In this document: piece after piece, positions 17,410 to 25,565 of the stretch
Position numbering within the stretch: the stretch's first letter is position 1
How the letters are laid out: each line of letters starts with the position of its first letter
NCBI RefSeq assembly: GCF_001557875.1
Contig: NZ_LNRF01000014.1
Span: 31,844-95,843, forward strand
Reading direction: 5' to 3'
From: Vibrio splendidus
GTDB lineage: Bacteria > Pseudomonadota > Gammaproteobacteria > Enterobacterales > Vibrionaceae
Length of the DNA stretch: 64,000 bases
Made by a program: the position numbers and the translations under genes
The notes under the pieces: model-generated
The model's input: the letters and a program-made list of their open reading frames with translations, nothing else
Told to the model about the DNA's origin: nothing
The model's database searches: none

Positions 17410-18771
17410 TTATTTACCAATACAGAAAGAGGTGAAGATACGGCCGAGTAGGTCATCGGAACTGAACTCACCAGTAATCTCGTTAAGGTGTTGCTGCGCT
17501 ATACGCAGTTCTTCTGCCAAAATTTCCCCTGCCATATAGCCTTCGAGCTGTTGCTGGCCAATATCTAGATGCTCAGATGCGCGTTCTAGGGCATCTAAGT
17601 GGCGACGACGTGCCATGAAGCCACCTTCATTGCCACCAGCAAAGCCCATGCAATCTTTTAAGTGATTACGTAGTGCATCAACGCCTTGTCCCGTTTTTGC
17701 TGACAGTCGAATCAGAGTTGGATCATTAACATGGCAAATTCCAAGATCTTCACCTGTTTGATCGGCTTTGTTACGAATCACGGTCATTCCGATATTATTC
17801 GGCAGACGATCAACGAAATCGGGCCAGATATCTTTCGGGTCGGTTGCATCGGTAGTGGTGCCATCGACCATAAATAAAACGCGATCGGCTTGGGCAATTT
17901 CTTCCCAAGCGCGTTCAATACCGATTTTTTCTACTTCATCCGAGGCTTCACGCAGGCCTGCGGTATCAATTATGTGCAGTGGCATACCATCAATATGGAT
18001 ATGTTCACGCAGGACATCACGCGTGGTGCCAGCAATATCAGTCACAATCGCGGAGTCTTTACCCGATAATGCATTCAGTAAGCTCGACTTACCGGCATTA
18101 GGACGACCTGCAATCACCACCTTCATGCCTTCACGCATGATGGCACCTTGATTGGCTTCTTGGCGAACCGCTTCGAGGTTGTCGATGATAGCTTGTAAGT
18201 CAGCGCTTACTTTACCGTCAGCAAGGAAATCAATCTCTTCTTCTGGGAAGTCGATAGCGGCTTCAACATAGATGCGTAAGTGAATCAGAGAATCCACCAG
18301 CGTATTAATGCGTTTTGAAAACTCACCTTGCAGCGATTGCAGGGCTGATTTCGCCGCTTCTTCTGAACTGGCATCAATGAGATCGGCAATGGCTTCTGCT
18401 TGGGTTAAATCCATCTTGTCGTTCAAGAAGGCACGCTCCGAGAATTCACCTGGGCGTGCTGCGCGTAGCCCTGGAATCGCGAGGATGCGTTTGATGAGCA
18501 TATCCATTACCACAGGGCCACCGTGGCCTTGTAGCTCTAATACGTCTTCACCGGTAAACGAGTGCGGGTTAGGAAAGTAAAGCGCGATGCCCTGGTCTAG
18601 CTCTAAACCATCGTGAGATTTAAAAGGGGTGTACTCAGCGTAACGTGGTTTTAGCACTTTGCCGGTAACTTCAAGCGCAACTTGGGCTGCTTGTGGGCCT
18701 GAAACGCGAATAATACCGACGCCGCCACGGCCGGGTGCAGTCGCTTGAGCAACAATCGTATCTGTAGTCAT
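17410..18771 (-). CDS. mnmE: tRNA modification GTPase MnmE (TrmE)
   Basis: MnmE (453 residues; E. coli 454) is the GTPase partner of MnmG in modifying tRNA U34. The N-terminal tetrahydrofolate-binding domain contains DTIVAQATAPGRGGVGIIRV; the G domain has GRPNAGKSSLLNALSG, the G2/G3 segment IAGTTRD and DTAGLR; and the protein ends in the family motif CIGK. I start at the ATG at 18771 rather than 18789, because family members begin two to four residues before DTIVAQAT. mnmE and mnmG flank oriC. Confidence 0.97.
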   Translation of the reverse strand: MTTDTIVAQATAPGRGGVGIIRVSGPQAAQVALEVTGKVLKPRYAEYTPFKSHDGLELDQGIALYFPNPHSFTGEDVLELQGHGGPVVMDMLIKRILAIPGLRAARPGEFSERAFLNDKMDLTQAEAIADLIDASSEEAAKSALQSLQGEFSKRINTLVDSLIHLRIYVEAAIDFPEEEIDFLADGKVSADLQAIIDNLEAVRQEANQGAIMREGMKVVIAGRPNAGKSSLLNALSGKDSAIVTDIAGTTRDVLREHIHIDGMPLHIIDTAGLREASDEVEKIGIERAWEEIAQADRVLFMVDGTTTDATDPKDIWPDFVDRLPNNIGMTVIRNKADQTGEDLGICHVNDPTLIRLSAKTGQGVDALRNHLKDCMGFAGGNEGGFMARRRHLDALERASEHLDIGQQQLEGYMAGEILAEELRIAQQHLNEITGEFSSDDLLGRIFTSFCIGK

Positions 18772-18851
18772 AGTTGTGCCTGCTAGCATGTGAAAGCCAA
18801 AAAGGGGCGCTCACGATTAATCAATTAGCTGAATTGTAATCAGCTAAAAAC

Positions 18852-18877
18852 AAAAAGGCGACCTTTTGGTCGCCTTT
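18852..18877 (-). terminator. yidC terminator
   Basis: The stem AAAGGCGACC / GGTCGCCTTT (18854-18863 with 18868-18877), loop TTTT, has a T run on the minus strand. The stem is identical to that of the atp terminator. Confidence 0.9.
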
Positions 18878-18901
18878 CTTTATCTCTTTCTATTATCGAA
18901 C

Positions 18902-20524
18902 TTACTTAGAATGTAAGCCTTTCTTTTCCAGCGCGCGGTAGATAAGCGTTTGCTGAATCAGAGTTACGATGTTCGATACTAGCCAGTAAAGAACCAGACC
19001 TGAAGGGAAGAACAGGAAGAAGAATGTGAACATAACCGGCATAAAGGTCATGATCTTCTGCTGCATTGGATCCGTTACAGTTGTCGGGCTCATCTTCTGG
19101 ATTAGGAACATTGAAGCACCCATCAGAAGTGGCAAGATGTAGTATGGGTCTTGTGCTGAAAGGTCAGTAATCCAACCGAAGAACGGTGAGTGACGCAGTT
19201 CAACAGACTCCATTAGTGCCCAGTATAGCGAAATGAAGATAGGCATTTGCAGAAGGATAGGTAAACAGCCACCTAGTGGGTTTACTTTCTCTTTCTTATA
19301 AAGCTCCATCATTTCTTGGCTCATGCGTTGACGGTCGTCGCCAATACGCTCACGCATTGCAGTCAGCTTAGGCTGAAGCATACGCATTTTCGCCATAGAC
19401 GTGTACTGAGCTTTCGTTAGTGGGTACATAGCACCACGAACGATGAAAGTTAGACAGATGATTGCCAGACCCCAGTTCACAACGATGCCTTGAATGAACG
19501 AAAGCAGAGTATGAAGTGGTTTAGCAATAAACCATAACCAACCGTAGTCAACTACTAGGTCTAGGTTTGGTGCAACAGCAGCCATTTGGTCTTGAAGTTT
19601 AGGACCAACCCAAAGCGTTGCTTTGAAGCTTGCTTCGTCACCAGTAGCAATGGTCTTGTTCGGCATGCGAACACCGATATCGCCAAGGTTACCAATTACA
19701 CGAGTGTAAAGGTTGCTGCCTGCTTCGTCGCGTGGAATCCAAGCACTTGCAAAGTAGTGCTGAATCATCGCTGCCCAACCTTGACCGTTTGCTAGGTTAA
19801 GAGACAGGTTGCGATCTTGCATATCGTCGAAGCTGTATTTTTTGTAACGCGTATCTTCCGTAGAGTAAGCACCACCACGGTAAGTTGGCATTGTTAGACT
19901 ACCACCGTCATCCATAACGTTTTGACGTAGGTGAGCGTACATGCCGAATGTTGCGTTATTGCCAGAGTTGTTGATTACATCGTATTCAACGTCAATCGCG
20001 TAGCTGCCGCGTTTAAGTACGAATGTTTTTGTGTAATCAAGGCCGTTCGCTTGGTAAGTCATTGGGATGCGTAGTTCATCTTGACCTTCAGCTAGCGTAA
20101 AGCTATCTGCTGAAACCGTGTAGCTAGGGCGGTTAGTGCTGCTTAAATCGATACCTTGAGGACCCACTAGACCGCTTTGAGCGATAAATTGGTGACCTGG
20201 TTCGTTTTTAAGAAGAACAAACGTATCTTCAGAATCGAACTCAGCAGAGTAATCGTTTAGGTTTGCTTTAACGACATCACCACCAACCGTATCAATTGAC
20301 AGAGTCAGTACATCAGTTGTTACTGTGATAGTTTTAGCAGAAGAAGCAACTTGACCAGGAGCCGGGTCTAGATCATCTGCATAAGATGGCGCTGGTAGGG
20401 TGCTGCCAGATTGTGCCTGCTCAACCGCTTGTGGTGCTGGATTCTGAGCTACGTTCCATTGTTGGAACAGTAGGAAAGAAACCAAAGCCAATGCGATTAA
20501 CAGGATATTACGTTGAGAATCCAT
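18902..20524 (-). CDS. yidC: Membrane protein insertase YidC
   Basis: YidC (540 residues) inserts and folds inner-membrane proteins, alone or with Sec. The first membrane segment is at MDSQRNILLIALALVSFLLF; a large periplasmic domain (about residues 30-330) and the Oxa1-type core of five membrane segments follow, with GWLWFIAKPLHTLLSFI, the cytoplasmic helical hairpin MRMLQPKLTAMRERIGDDRQ and the region GGCLPILLQMPIFISLYWAL. It belongs to the rpmH-rnpA-yidD-yidC unit, two bases after yidD. Confidence 0.97.
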   Translation of the reverse strand: MDSQRNILLIALALVSFLLFQQWNVAQNPAPQAVEQAQSGSTLPAPSYADDLDPAPGQVASSAKTITVTTDVLTLSIDTVGGDVVKANLNDYSAEFDSEDTFVLLKNEPGHQFIAQSGLVGPQGIDLSSTNRPSYTVSADSFTLAEGQDELRIPMTYQANGLDYTKTFVLKRGSYAIDVEYDVINNSGNNATFGMYAHLRQNVMDDGGSLTMPTYRGGAYSTEDTRYKKYSFDDMQDRNLSLNLANGQGWAAMIQHYFASAWIPRDEAGSNLYTRVIGNLGDIGVRMPNKTIATGDEASFKATLWVGPKLQDQMAAVAPNLDLVVDYGWLWFIAKPLHTLLSFIQGIVVNWGLAIICLTFIVRGAMYPLTKAQYTSMAKMRMLQPKLTAMRERIGDDRQRMSQEMMELYKKEKVNPLGGCLPILLQMPIFISLYWALMESVELRHSPFFGWITDLSAQDPYYILPLLMGASMFLIQKMSPTTVTDPMQQKIMTFMPVMFTFFFLFFPSGLVLYWLVSNIVTLIQQTLIYRALEKKGLHSK

Positions 20525-20526
20525 CG

Positions 20527-20784
20527 TTATTTATCTCTGTCTTGTTTTTGGACTGGTGGAACGGGGTCAAAGCCCCCTTCGTTCAAAGGATGGCATTTTA
20601 ATAGACGTTTGCCTGATAACCAACACCCTTTTACAAAACCGTGAGCTTTCAACGCTTCTATCGCATATAAAGAGCAGGTTGGAGTAAATCGGCAGCGTGG
20701 GCCGATGAGTGGACTAATAAACCATCTATAAAAATAGATGGGTATTAGCGCTATCCACGCGAAGGGCGAGACAGGCGAAGCCAT
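20527..20784 (-). CDS. yidD: Membrane protein insertion efficiency factor YidD
   Basis: YidD (85 residues, the same as E. coli) is a small membrane-associated protein thought to help insertion through Sec/YidC. The conserved core is visible: WFISPLIGPRCRFTPTCSLY with three Cys in the region and LLKCHPLNEGGFDPVP at the C-terminal side. The start overlaps the end of rnpA by 34 bases, and the stop lies two bases before yidC, the usual tight arrangement. Confidence 0.95.
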   Translation of the reverse strand: MASPVSPFAWIALIPIYFYRWFISPLIGPRCRFTPTCSLYAIEALKAHGFVKGCWLSGKRLLKCHPLNEGGFDPVPPVQKQDRDK

Positions 20785-21107
20785 AATTTGTCGAGTAGCT
20801 TGAACATTTCTTCATTGCTTAAATCTTGCGCGCTCTTCTTTGCGATTACAACAAAATCTTTGTTAGGAAGTTTGTGTTGAGTGTTACGAAAGCTTTCACG
20901 AGTAAGACGCTTGAATCGGTTACGACCCACGGCGGTTTTAATCTGCTTTTTCGGAACGGCTAATCCAAGGCGAGGATTTGAAAGAGAGTTATTTCGGGCA
21001 ATGATGGTGAAATGAGGGGAGCCAGCTCGATGAGCTTGCTTGAAGACATTTTGATAATGTTCGGGAGTTAACAAGCGTAACTCCCGACCGAAGGCTAGCT
21101 TATTCAA
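20751..21107 (-). CDS. rnpA: Ribonuclease P protein component
   Basis: RnpA is the basic protein subunit of RNase P, which trims the 5' ends of tRNA precursors. The signature RNRFKRLTRESFR and LGLAVPKKQIKTAVG are present. I choose the TTG at 21107, giving 118 residues and aligning LNKLAFGRELRLL with the start of E. coli RnpA (MVKLAFPRELRLL). A TTG three codons earlier (21116) is also open; neither has a strong ribosome site. Expression is likely coupled to rpmH, 12 bases upstream. Confidence 0.93.
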   Translation of the reverse strand: MNKLAFGRELRLLTPEHYQNVFKQAHRAGSPHFTIIARNNSLSNPRLGLAVPKKQIKTAVGRNRFKRLTRESFRNTQHKLPNKDFVVIAKKSAQDLSNEEMFKLLDKLWLRLSRPSRG

Positions 21108-21119
21108 AATAATCAAAGA

Positions 21120-21254
21120 TTACTTAGAAAGACGCTTACGGCCTTTTGCACGACGTGCATTGATTGTTGCGCGACCGTTCTTAGTAGCCATGCGAGCACG
21201 GAAACCGTGAGTACGCTTACGCTTTAGAACTGTAGGTTGAAAAGTGCGTTTCAT
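21120..21254 (-). CDS. rpmH: 50S ribosomal protein L34
   Basis: Reading the minus strand from the ATG at 21254 gives MKRTFQPTVLKRKRTHGFRA and continues to KGRKRLSK, then TAA at 21122-21120. The 44-residue, very basic protein is bacterial L34. It is too short for many ORF searches but certain by sequence. It heads the rpmH-rnpA-yidD-yidC unit and has two promoters upstream. Confidence 0.97.
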   Translation of the reverse strand: MKRTFQPTVLKRKRTHGFRARMATKNGRATINARRAKGRKRLSK

Positions 21255-21366
21255 TGTAATTACCTTACTGATCAGTAGTTTTAGGTTTTTGTTAAACCCG
21301 GCGTGGGCATTTTTTCTCTTCTTTATATAAGAAAGGAAAACCGACGCCTCTCAACAAAGAGGCGGA

Positions 21367-21395
21367 ATTGTAATCACTGTCACAAAAAGTGTCAA
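21367..21395 (-). promoter_or_regulatory. rpmH proximal promoter
   Basis: On the minus strand TTGACA (21390-21395) and TACAAT (21367-21372) are 17 bases apart. The predicted start near 21360 falls in the inverted repeat CGCCTCT / AGAGGCG (21345-21364), which would form a hairpin near the transcript 5' end. Confidence 0.8.
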
Positions 21396-21426
21396 TGATT
21401 GGGTTAACTAAAATTCCGGTCGGGGG

Positions 21427-21454
21427 ATTATACGTAGAATAACTAAAATCACAA
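21427..21454 (-). promoter_or_regulatory. rpmH distal promoter
   Basis: On the minus strand TTGTGA (21449-21454) and TATAAT (21427-21432) are 16 bases apart, about 60 bases upstream of the proximal promoter and just after the ABC transporter ATPase gene (stop at 21461). Confidence 0.6.
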
Positions 21455-21460
21455 GGATCC

Positions 21461-22198
21461 TTAGTCGATCCCAACCTTATTTAAGAATTTTTTTAATTTA
21501 GGATCCTGTGGATTACCAAAAATATCCTGTGGAGATCCCTGCTCTACAATATGGCCGTCAGCCATGAAGATCACTCGGTCTGCGACCTCTCTAGCGAACT
21601 GCATTTCATGGGTAACCACCAGCATGGTTTGATGCTGATTTGCCAGCTTTTTCATTAGGTTAAGCACTTCGCCAACCCACTCAGGATCGAGCGCTGAAGT
21701 CGGCTCATCAAACAGTAAAAGCTCGGGTTGTAGTGCCATTGCACGGCCAATACCCACTCGTTGTTGCTGGCCACCAGAGAGCGCGGCTGGGTAGCTATCA
21801 CCTTTGTCACCTAAGCCAATATCATCAAGTATTTGTTGTGCTTTTTCATGGGCTTGCTGCTTTTTCCAACCACGAACGGTAATTAAACCTTCAGCAATAT
21901 TCTGTCTCGCGGTTTGGTGAGCGAACAGTGCATAGTTTTGGAACACAAAACCGGTCTTACGACGCAGTGCAAGCACCTCTGCCTTAGTGTGTTTCTGAGT
22001 ATCAACCTTGATATCATCAATCGAAATCGTGCCTTGATCGGCTTGCTCTAGAAAATTCACACAACGCAGTAGGGTAGATTTACCCGTACCACTTGAACCT
22101 ATGATGACAATTATCTCGCCTTGCTTGATTTCTAGGTCGATCCCTTTCAAAACTTCGGTGTCACCAAACTGCTTGTGGATATTTTGTAATTTGATCAT
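21461..22198 (-). CDS. Polar amino acid ABC transporter ATP-binding protein
   Basis: This 245-residue protein is a full ABC ATPase of the polar amino acid uptake family (GlnQ/TcyN type). Motifs: Walker A GSSGTGKSTLL (33-43), Q loop, signature LSGGQQQRVGIGRAMA, Walker B LLLFDEPTSALDPE and switch His in VTHEM. Its start overlaps the permease stop by four bases (ATGA). It energises import with the permease and binding protein upstream. Confidence 0.93.
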   Translation of the reverse strand: MIKLQNIHKQFGDTEVLKGIDLEIKQGEIIVIIGSSGTGKSTLLRCVNFLEQADQGTISIDDIKVDTQKHTKAEVLALRRKTGFVFQNYALFAHQTARQNIAEGLITVRGWKKQQAHEKAQQILDDIGLGDKGDSYPAALSGGQQQRVGIGRAMALQPELLLFDEPTSALDPEWVGEVLNLMKKLANQHQTMLVVTHEMQFAREVADRVIFMADGHIVEQGSPQDIFGNPQDPKLKKFLNKVGID

Positions 22199-22866
22199 CG
22201 TACATACGCCTTATTCAGTTTCACTTCGGCCCAAATTTGAATACGAGTGAGGATAACCACCACGCCCCAGTAAATCAGCGCGACCGCTAAGAAAGCCTCG
22301 AAGAAGCGGAAACTTGAAGAAGCCTCCATCTGAGCTTTAGCCATGATTTCGGCGACACCTAGGGTGAAGGCAAGTGAAGTCGACTTGATCATGTCGATGA
22401 AGTAGTTCATCAACGACGGCAGTGCCACGCGAGTTGCTTGCGGTAAGATCACTCGGCGCATCGCTTGGCTGGTTGTCATACCGACCGAAAGGCTGGCTTC
22501 CATCTGGCTGCGATCAATACCGATAATCGCCGCACGAATACTTTCTGCCATATACGCGGCAAAGTGCAGGGTTAAGCCAATCACAGCGGCGCTGAAGGCA
22601 TCTAACCCAACCATCCACGGGAAGACTTGTGGTAAGCCGTAATAAAGGAGGAACAGCTGCACCAGCAGTGGGGTGCCTCGGAAGAAGCTAATGTACAGCT
22701 GGCTCAATTGGTCGAGTACTGGGATTTTGAATACACGAATATTCGCCAGTATCAGAGACAGGATCAGAGCAAAGAACAAGCCCCAAGTCGCCATCTCCAT
22801 CGTGGTGCCTAAATACTTCAGTAGTATCGGCAACAGCTCTAGCATGTAATTAAAGTCAAATCCCAT
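22195..22866 (-). CDS. Polar amino acid ABC transporter permease
   Basis: This 223-residue protein has about five membrane segments and the HEAA-type motif of the family near FAAYMAESIRAAIIGIDRSQMEASLSVGM, which contacts the ATPase (EAA...G). The line TTMEMATWGLFFALILSL is typical of the first membrane segment. Only one permease gene is present, so a homodimer is expected. The binding-protein gene lies 135 bases upstream, separated by a hairpin. Confidence 0.92.
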   Translation of the reverse strand: MGFDFNYMLELLPILLKYLGTTMEMATWGLFFALILSLILANIRVFKIPVLDQLSQLYISFFRGTPLLVQLFLLYYGLPQVFPWMVGLDAFSAAVIGLTLHFAAYMAESIRAAIIGIDRSQMEASLSVGMTTSQAMRRVILPQATRVALPSLMNYFIDMIKSTSLAFTLGVAEIMAKAQMEASSSFRFFEAFLAVALIYWGVVVILTRIQIWAEVKLNKAYVR

Positions 22867-22948
22867 AATCTATCTCGTATTTTTATTGGCAGTGTTGTTC
22901 TATATGTAAGTACTGTTCTATCAGGTTTTTTAATCAGTGCACAAAAGC

Positions 22949-22982
22949 AAAAAGCCCACCGCTGTATAAAGCAGTGGGCCTT
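22949..22982 (-). terminator. Intra-operon hairpin between binding protein and permease genes
   Basis: On the minus strand GCCCACTGC pairs with GCGGTGGGC (one G-U pair) across a TTTATACA-like loop and is followed by TTTTT. It is a partial terminator or 3' stabiliser, a common way to make more binding protein than permease. Confidence 0.7.
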
Positions 22983-23001
22983 GAATGGAGAAAGTGAGTA
23001 A

Positions 23002-23751
23002 TTACTTCTGAGTAATGTCCGCACCAAACCATTTCTGAGAGATACTTTCTAGCGTACCATCTGCGCGCATTGCTGCTAATGCTTCATTTACTTCTGCTTG
23101 CAGTTTTTTGCCGTTATCGTTGTCGACGAAAGGCCAAGCGTTTTCAATGGTTTCGAATGGCTGACCCGCCAGTTGTAATGGTAGACCAGTCTTCTTGATA
23201 AGCTCTAGTGCTGATAGGCGATCCATTACGAATGCATCGGCACGGCCCAGTGCCACATCATGTTCAATACCTGTATCGTAGGTTTTTACATTGATCTTGC
23301 CATCTTTGTCGTAGCTGCGAAGCAGTTGTTCAAAGTTTGAACCTAGGTTTACCGCAACTGTCTTGCCATTAAGGTCTTCGATACCTTTAATGCTGTCATT
23401 ACCTTTACGAACGGTAATTTGTGCGCCGTCTACTACGTATGGGTCTGCGAATAGGTATTTCGCTTTACGTGCATCCGTCATTGTAATTTGGTTTGAAATG
23501 GTATCGATGCGACCCGTTTCAAGAAGACCAAACAGACCAGAGAAGTTTGCCGTTACGTATTCAACCTTGTAATCGTTACGCTTACCGATCTCATCCCATA
23601 AATCCACTTCAAAACCCTGTAGTTGGTCTTGTTTAACGAATGTAAACGGGAAATAGCGACCAGACATGCCGACTTTAACTTCAGTCGCAGCTTGAACAGT
23701 AGCAGCAGAGAGTGCGATAGCCGCAATTGCAGCCTTAATCCAGTTATTCAT
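23002..23751 (-). CDS. Polar amino acid ABC transporter substrate-binding protein (FliY/TcyJ-like)
   Basis: This periplasmic binding protein has 249 residues from the ATG at 23751, which has a perfect AAGGAG ribosome site; an open frame upstream to 23832 lacks support. A signal peptide (MNNWIKAAIAAIALSAATVQA) is cleaved near Ala-21. The mature part shows GRYFPFTF, QGFEVDLWDEIGKR, the RIDTISNQITMTDARKAKY segment and the C-terminal DGTLESISQKWFGAD. These resemble the cystine-binding protein FliY/TcyJ more than arginine or glutamine binders, but the substrate is not proven. Confidence 0.88.
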   Translation of the reverse strand: MNNWIKAAIAAIALSAATVQAATEVKVGMSGRYFPFTFVKQDQLQGFEVDLWDEIGKRNDYKVEYVTANFSGLFGLLETGRIDTISNQITMTDARKAKYLFADPYVVDGAQITVRKGNDSIKGIEDLNGKTVAVNLGSNFEQLLRSYDKDGKINVKTYDTGIEHDVALGRADAFVMDRLSALELIKKTGLPLQLAGQPFETIENAWPFVDNDNGKKLQAEVNEALAAMRADGTLESISQKWFGADITQK

Positions 23752-23832
23752 TTGGTAACTCCTTATATTTATGGGTTTGGATGTTACTGGGAAAATGCTC
23801 ACTAGAATAAATAACCAGATGTTATTAACCAT

Positions 23833-24062
23833 AACCAGATTGAATTCCCGATTTGGGGATAACTAGCAAGGATCCGGGCATAAGTGGATCATTGTGTGAG
23901 TAAATTAGGGGCAAGATGTGTGGATCCACCGATAAATTACAAATTTATTGTGAATAACTTGGATCTTATTCACTGGATCTGTGATCAATTGCTGGTGATC
24001 TGACTTATCAACAGGTAAAATTAGCGGTCATTTCATATTACTTTAAATAGAGTGAGGGCACC
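23833..24062 (+). promoter_or_regulatory. dnaA upstream regulatory region with DnaA boxes and GATC cluster
   Basis: The stretch between the transporter and dnaA holds TGTGAATAA (23949-23957, consensus-class DnaA box on the minus strand), TTATTCACT (23966-23974, 8/9) and TTATCAACA (24005-24013, 8/9), and seven GATC sites including GGATCC and the palindrome GTGGATCCAC. DnaA autoregulation and Dam/SeqA control are expected. I could not place a convincing -35/-10 pair. The dnaA GTG start is preceded by GTGAGGGC. Confidence 0.75.
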
Positions 24063-25484
24063 GTGTCATCTTCGCTTTGGTTGCAGTGTTTGCAACAGCT
24101 TCAAGAAGAGTTACCAGCTACAGAATTCAGTATGTGGGTTCGTCCGTTACAAGCGGAACTCAATGACAATACTCTAACTCTATTTGCACCGAACCGTTTC
24201 GTACTCGATTGGGTTCGTGATAAGTATCTAAATAGCATTAACCGTCTGCTGCAAGAATATTGCGGTAACGATATCCCACATCTTCATTTTGAAGTGGGAA
24301 GCAAGCGTGTGATTGCACCAAAGCCTGCGACACCGGCACCGACTCAGACTCGTACTGCAGCTGATGTGGCCGCTGAGTCATCAGCACCTGCGCAATTACA
24401 AGCTCGCAAGCCTGTCCATAATATCTGGCGTGATGAAGAGCCTGTCGCGGTTGACTTGAATCACCGCTCAAACGTGAACCCAAAACATAAGTTCAATAAC
24501 TTTGTTGAAGGTAAGTCGAACCAACTGGGTTTGGCTGCGGCACGTCAGGTTTCTGATAATCCAGGTACAGCCTACAACCCGTTGTTCCTATACGGCGGCA
24601 CTGGTTTAGGTAAAACGCACTTGTTGCATGCGGTGGGTAACGCCATTGTTGATAATAAGCCGAATGCGAAAGTGGTTTACATGCACTCAGAGCGTTTTGT
24701 TCAGGATATGGTAAAGGCCCTGCAAAACAACGCGATCGAAGAATTTAAGCGCTACTACCGTAGTGTTGATGCATTGCTTATCGATGATATCCAATTCTTT
24801 GCTAACAAAGAGCGTTCTCAAGAAGAGTTTTTCCATACCTTTAACGCGCTGCTTGAAGGCAACCAACAGATCATCCTAACGTCTGACCGTTATCCAAAAG
24901 AGATCAACGGGGTAGAGGATCGTCTTAAATCTCGCTTCGGCTGGGGTTTGACGGTAGCGATTGAGCCACCAGAGCTTGAGACGCGTGTTGCGATCTTGAT
25001 GAAGAAAGCCGAAGACCACCAAATTCACCTTGCGGATGAAGTAGCGTTCTTTATTGCCAAGCGTCTACGCTCTAACGTTCGTGAGCTGGAAGGCGCATTG
25101 AACCGTGTTATTGCGAATGCAAACTTCACTGGCCGCCCGATCACGATCGACTTCGTGCGTGAAGCACTGCGTGACCTGCTTGCACTGCAAGAAAAATTGG
25201 TCACTATTGATAACATTCAAAAGACAGTCGCCGAGTACTACAAAATCAAAGTCGCTGATCTATTGTCTAAGCGTCGTTCTCGTTCTGTTGCTCGTCCACG
25301 TCAATTGGCGATGGCTCTGGCGAAAGAGCTAACAAACCACAGCTTGCCTGAGATTGGCGATGCATTCGGTGGTCGTGACCACACGACGGTACTGCATGCT
25401 TGTCGCAAGATTGCTCAGCTGCGCGAAGAGAGCCACGACATTAAAGAAGATTATTCGAACTTGATTCGTACCCTTTCTTCTTAA
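24063..25484 (+). CDS. dnaA: Chromosomal replication initiator protein DnaA
   Basis: DnaA (473 residues, GTG start) opens oriC and loads the DnaB helicase. Domain I begins SSSLWLQCLQQLQEELPATE; a flexible domain II (about 85-130) follows. Domain III has the AAA+ P loop GGTGLGKT (178-185), Walker B LLIDDIQF and the arginine finger region. Domain IV ends with the DnaA box-binding signature GGRDHTTVLHACRKI (about 439-453). It heads the dnaA-dnaN-recF-gyrB group, 7 kb from oriC, the vibrio arrangement. Confidence 0.98.
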   Translation: MSSSLWLQCLQQLQEELPATEFSMWVRPLQAELNDNTLTLFAPNRFVLDWVRDKYLNSINRLLQEYCGNDIPHLHFEVGSKRVIAPKPATPAPTQTRTAADVAAESSAPAQLQARKPVHNIWRDEEPVAVDLNHRSNVNPKHKFNNFVEGKSNQLGLAAARQVSDNPGTAYNPLFLYGGTGLGKTHLLHAVGNAIVDNKPNAKVVYMHSERFVQDMVKALQNNAIEEFKRYYRSVDALLIDDIQFFANKERSQEEFFHTFNALLEGNQQIILTSDRYPKEINGVEDRLKSRFGWGLTVAIEPPELETRVAILMKKAEDHQIHLADEVAFFIAKRLRSNVRELEGALNRVIANANFTGRPITIDFVREALRDLLALQEKLVTIDNIQKTVAEYYKIKVADLLSKRRSRSVARPRQLAMALAKELTNHSLPEIGDAFGGRDHTTVLHACRKIAQLREESHDIKEDYSNLIRTLSS

Positions 25485-25565
25485 TACACAGTATTCTTAA
25501 CCTTAATAAGCAGAATCTTGGCCACGTACTATTACGCAGTGCCATTTAGACCGTAAGAGCAAGAT

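Noticed and set aside
21292..21474. 60-codon minus-strand frame over the rpmH promoters
   Set aside because: It spans both rpmH promoters and the hairpin; the peptide looks random.
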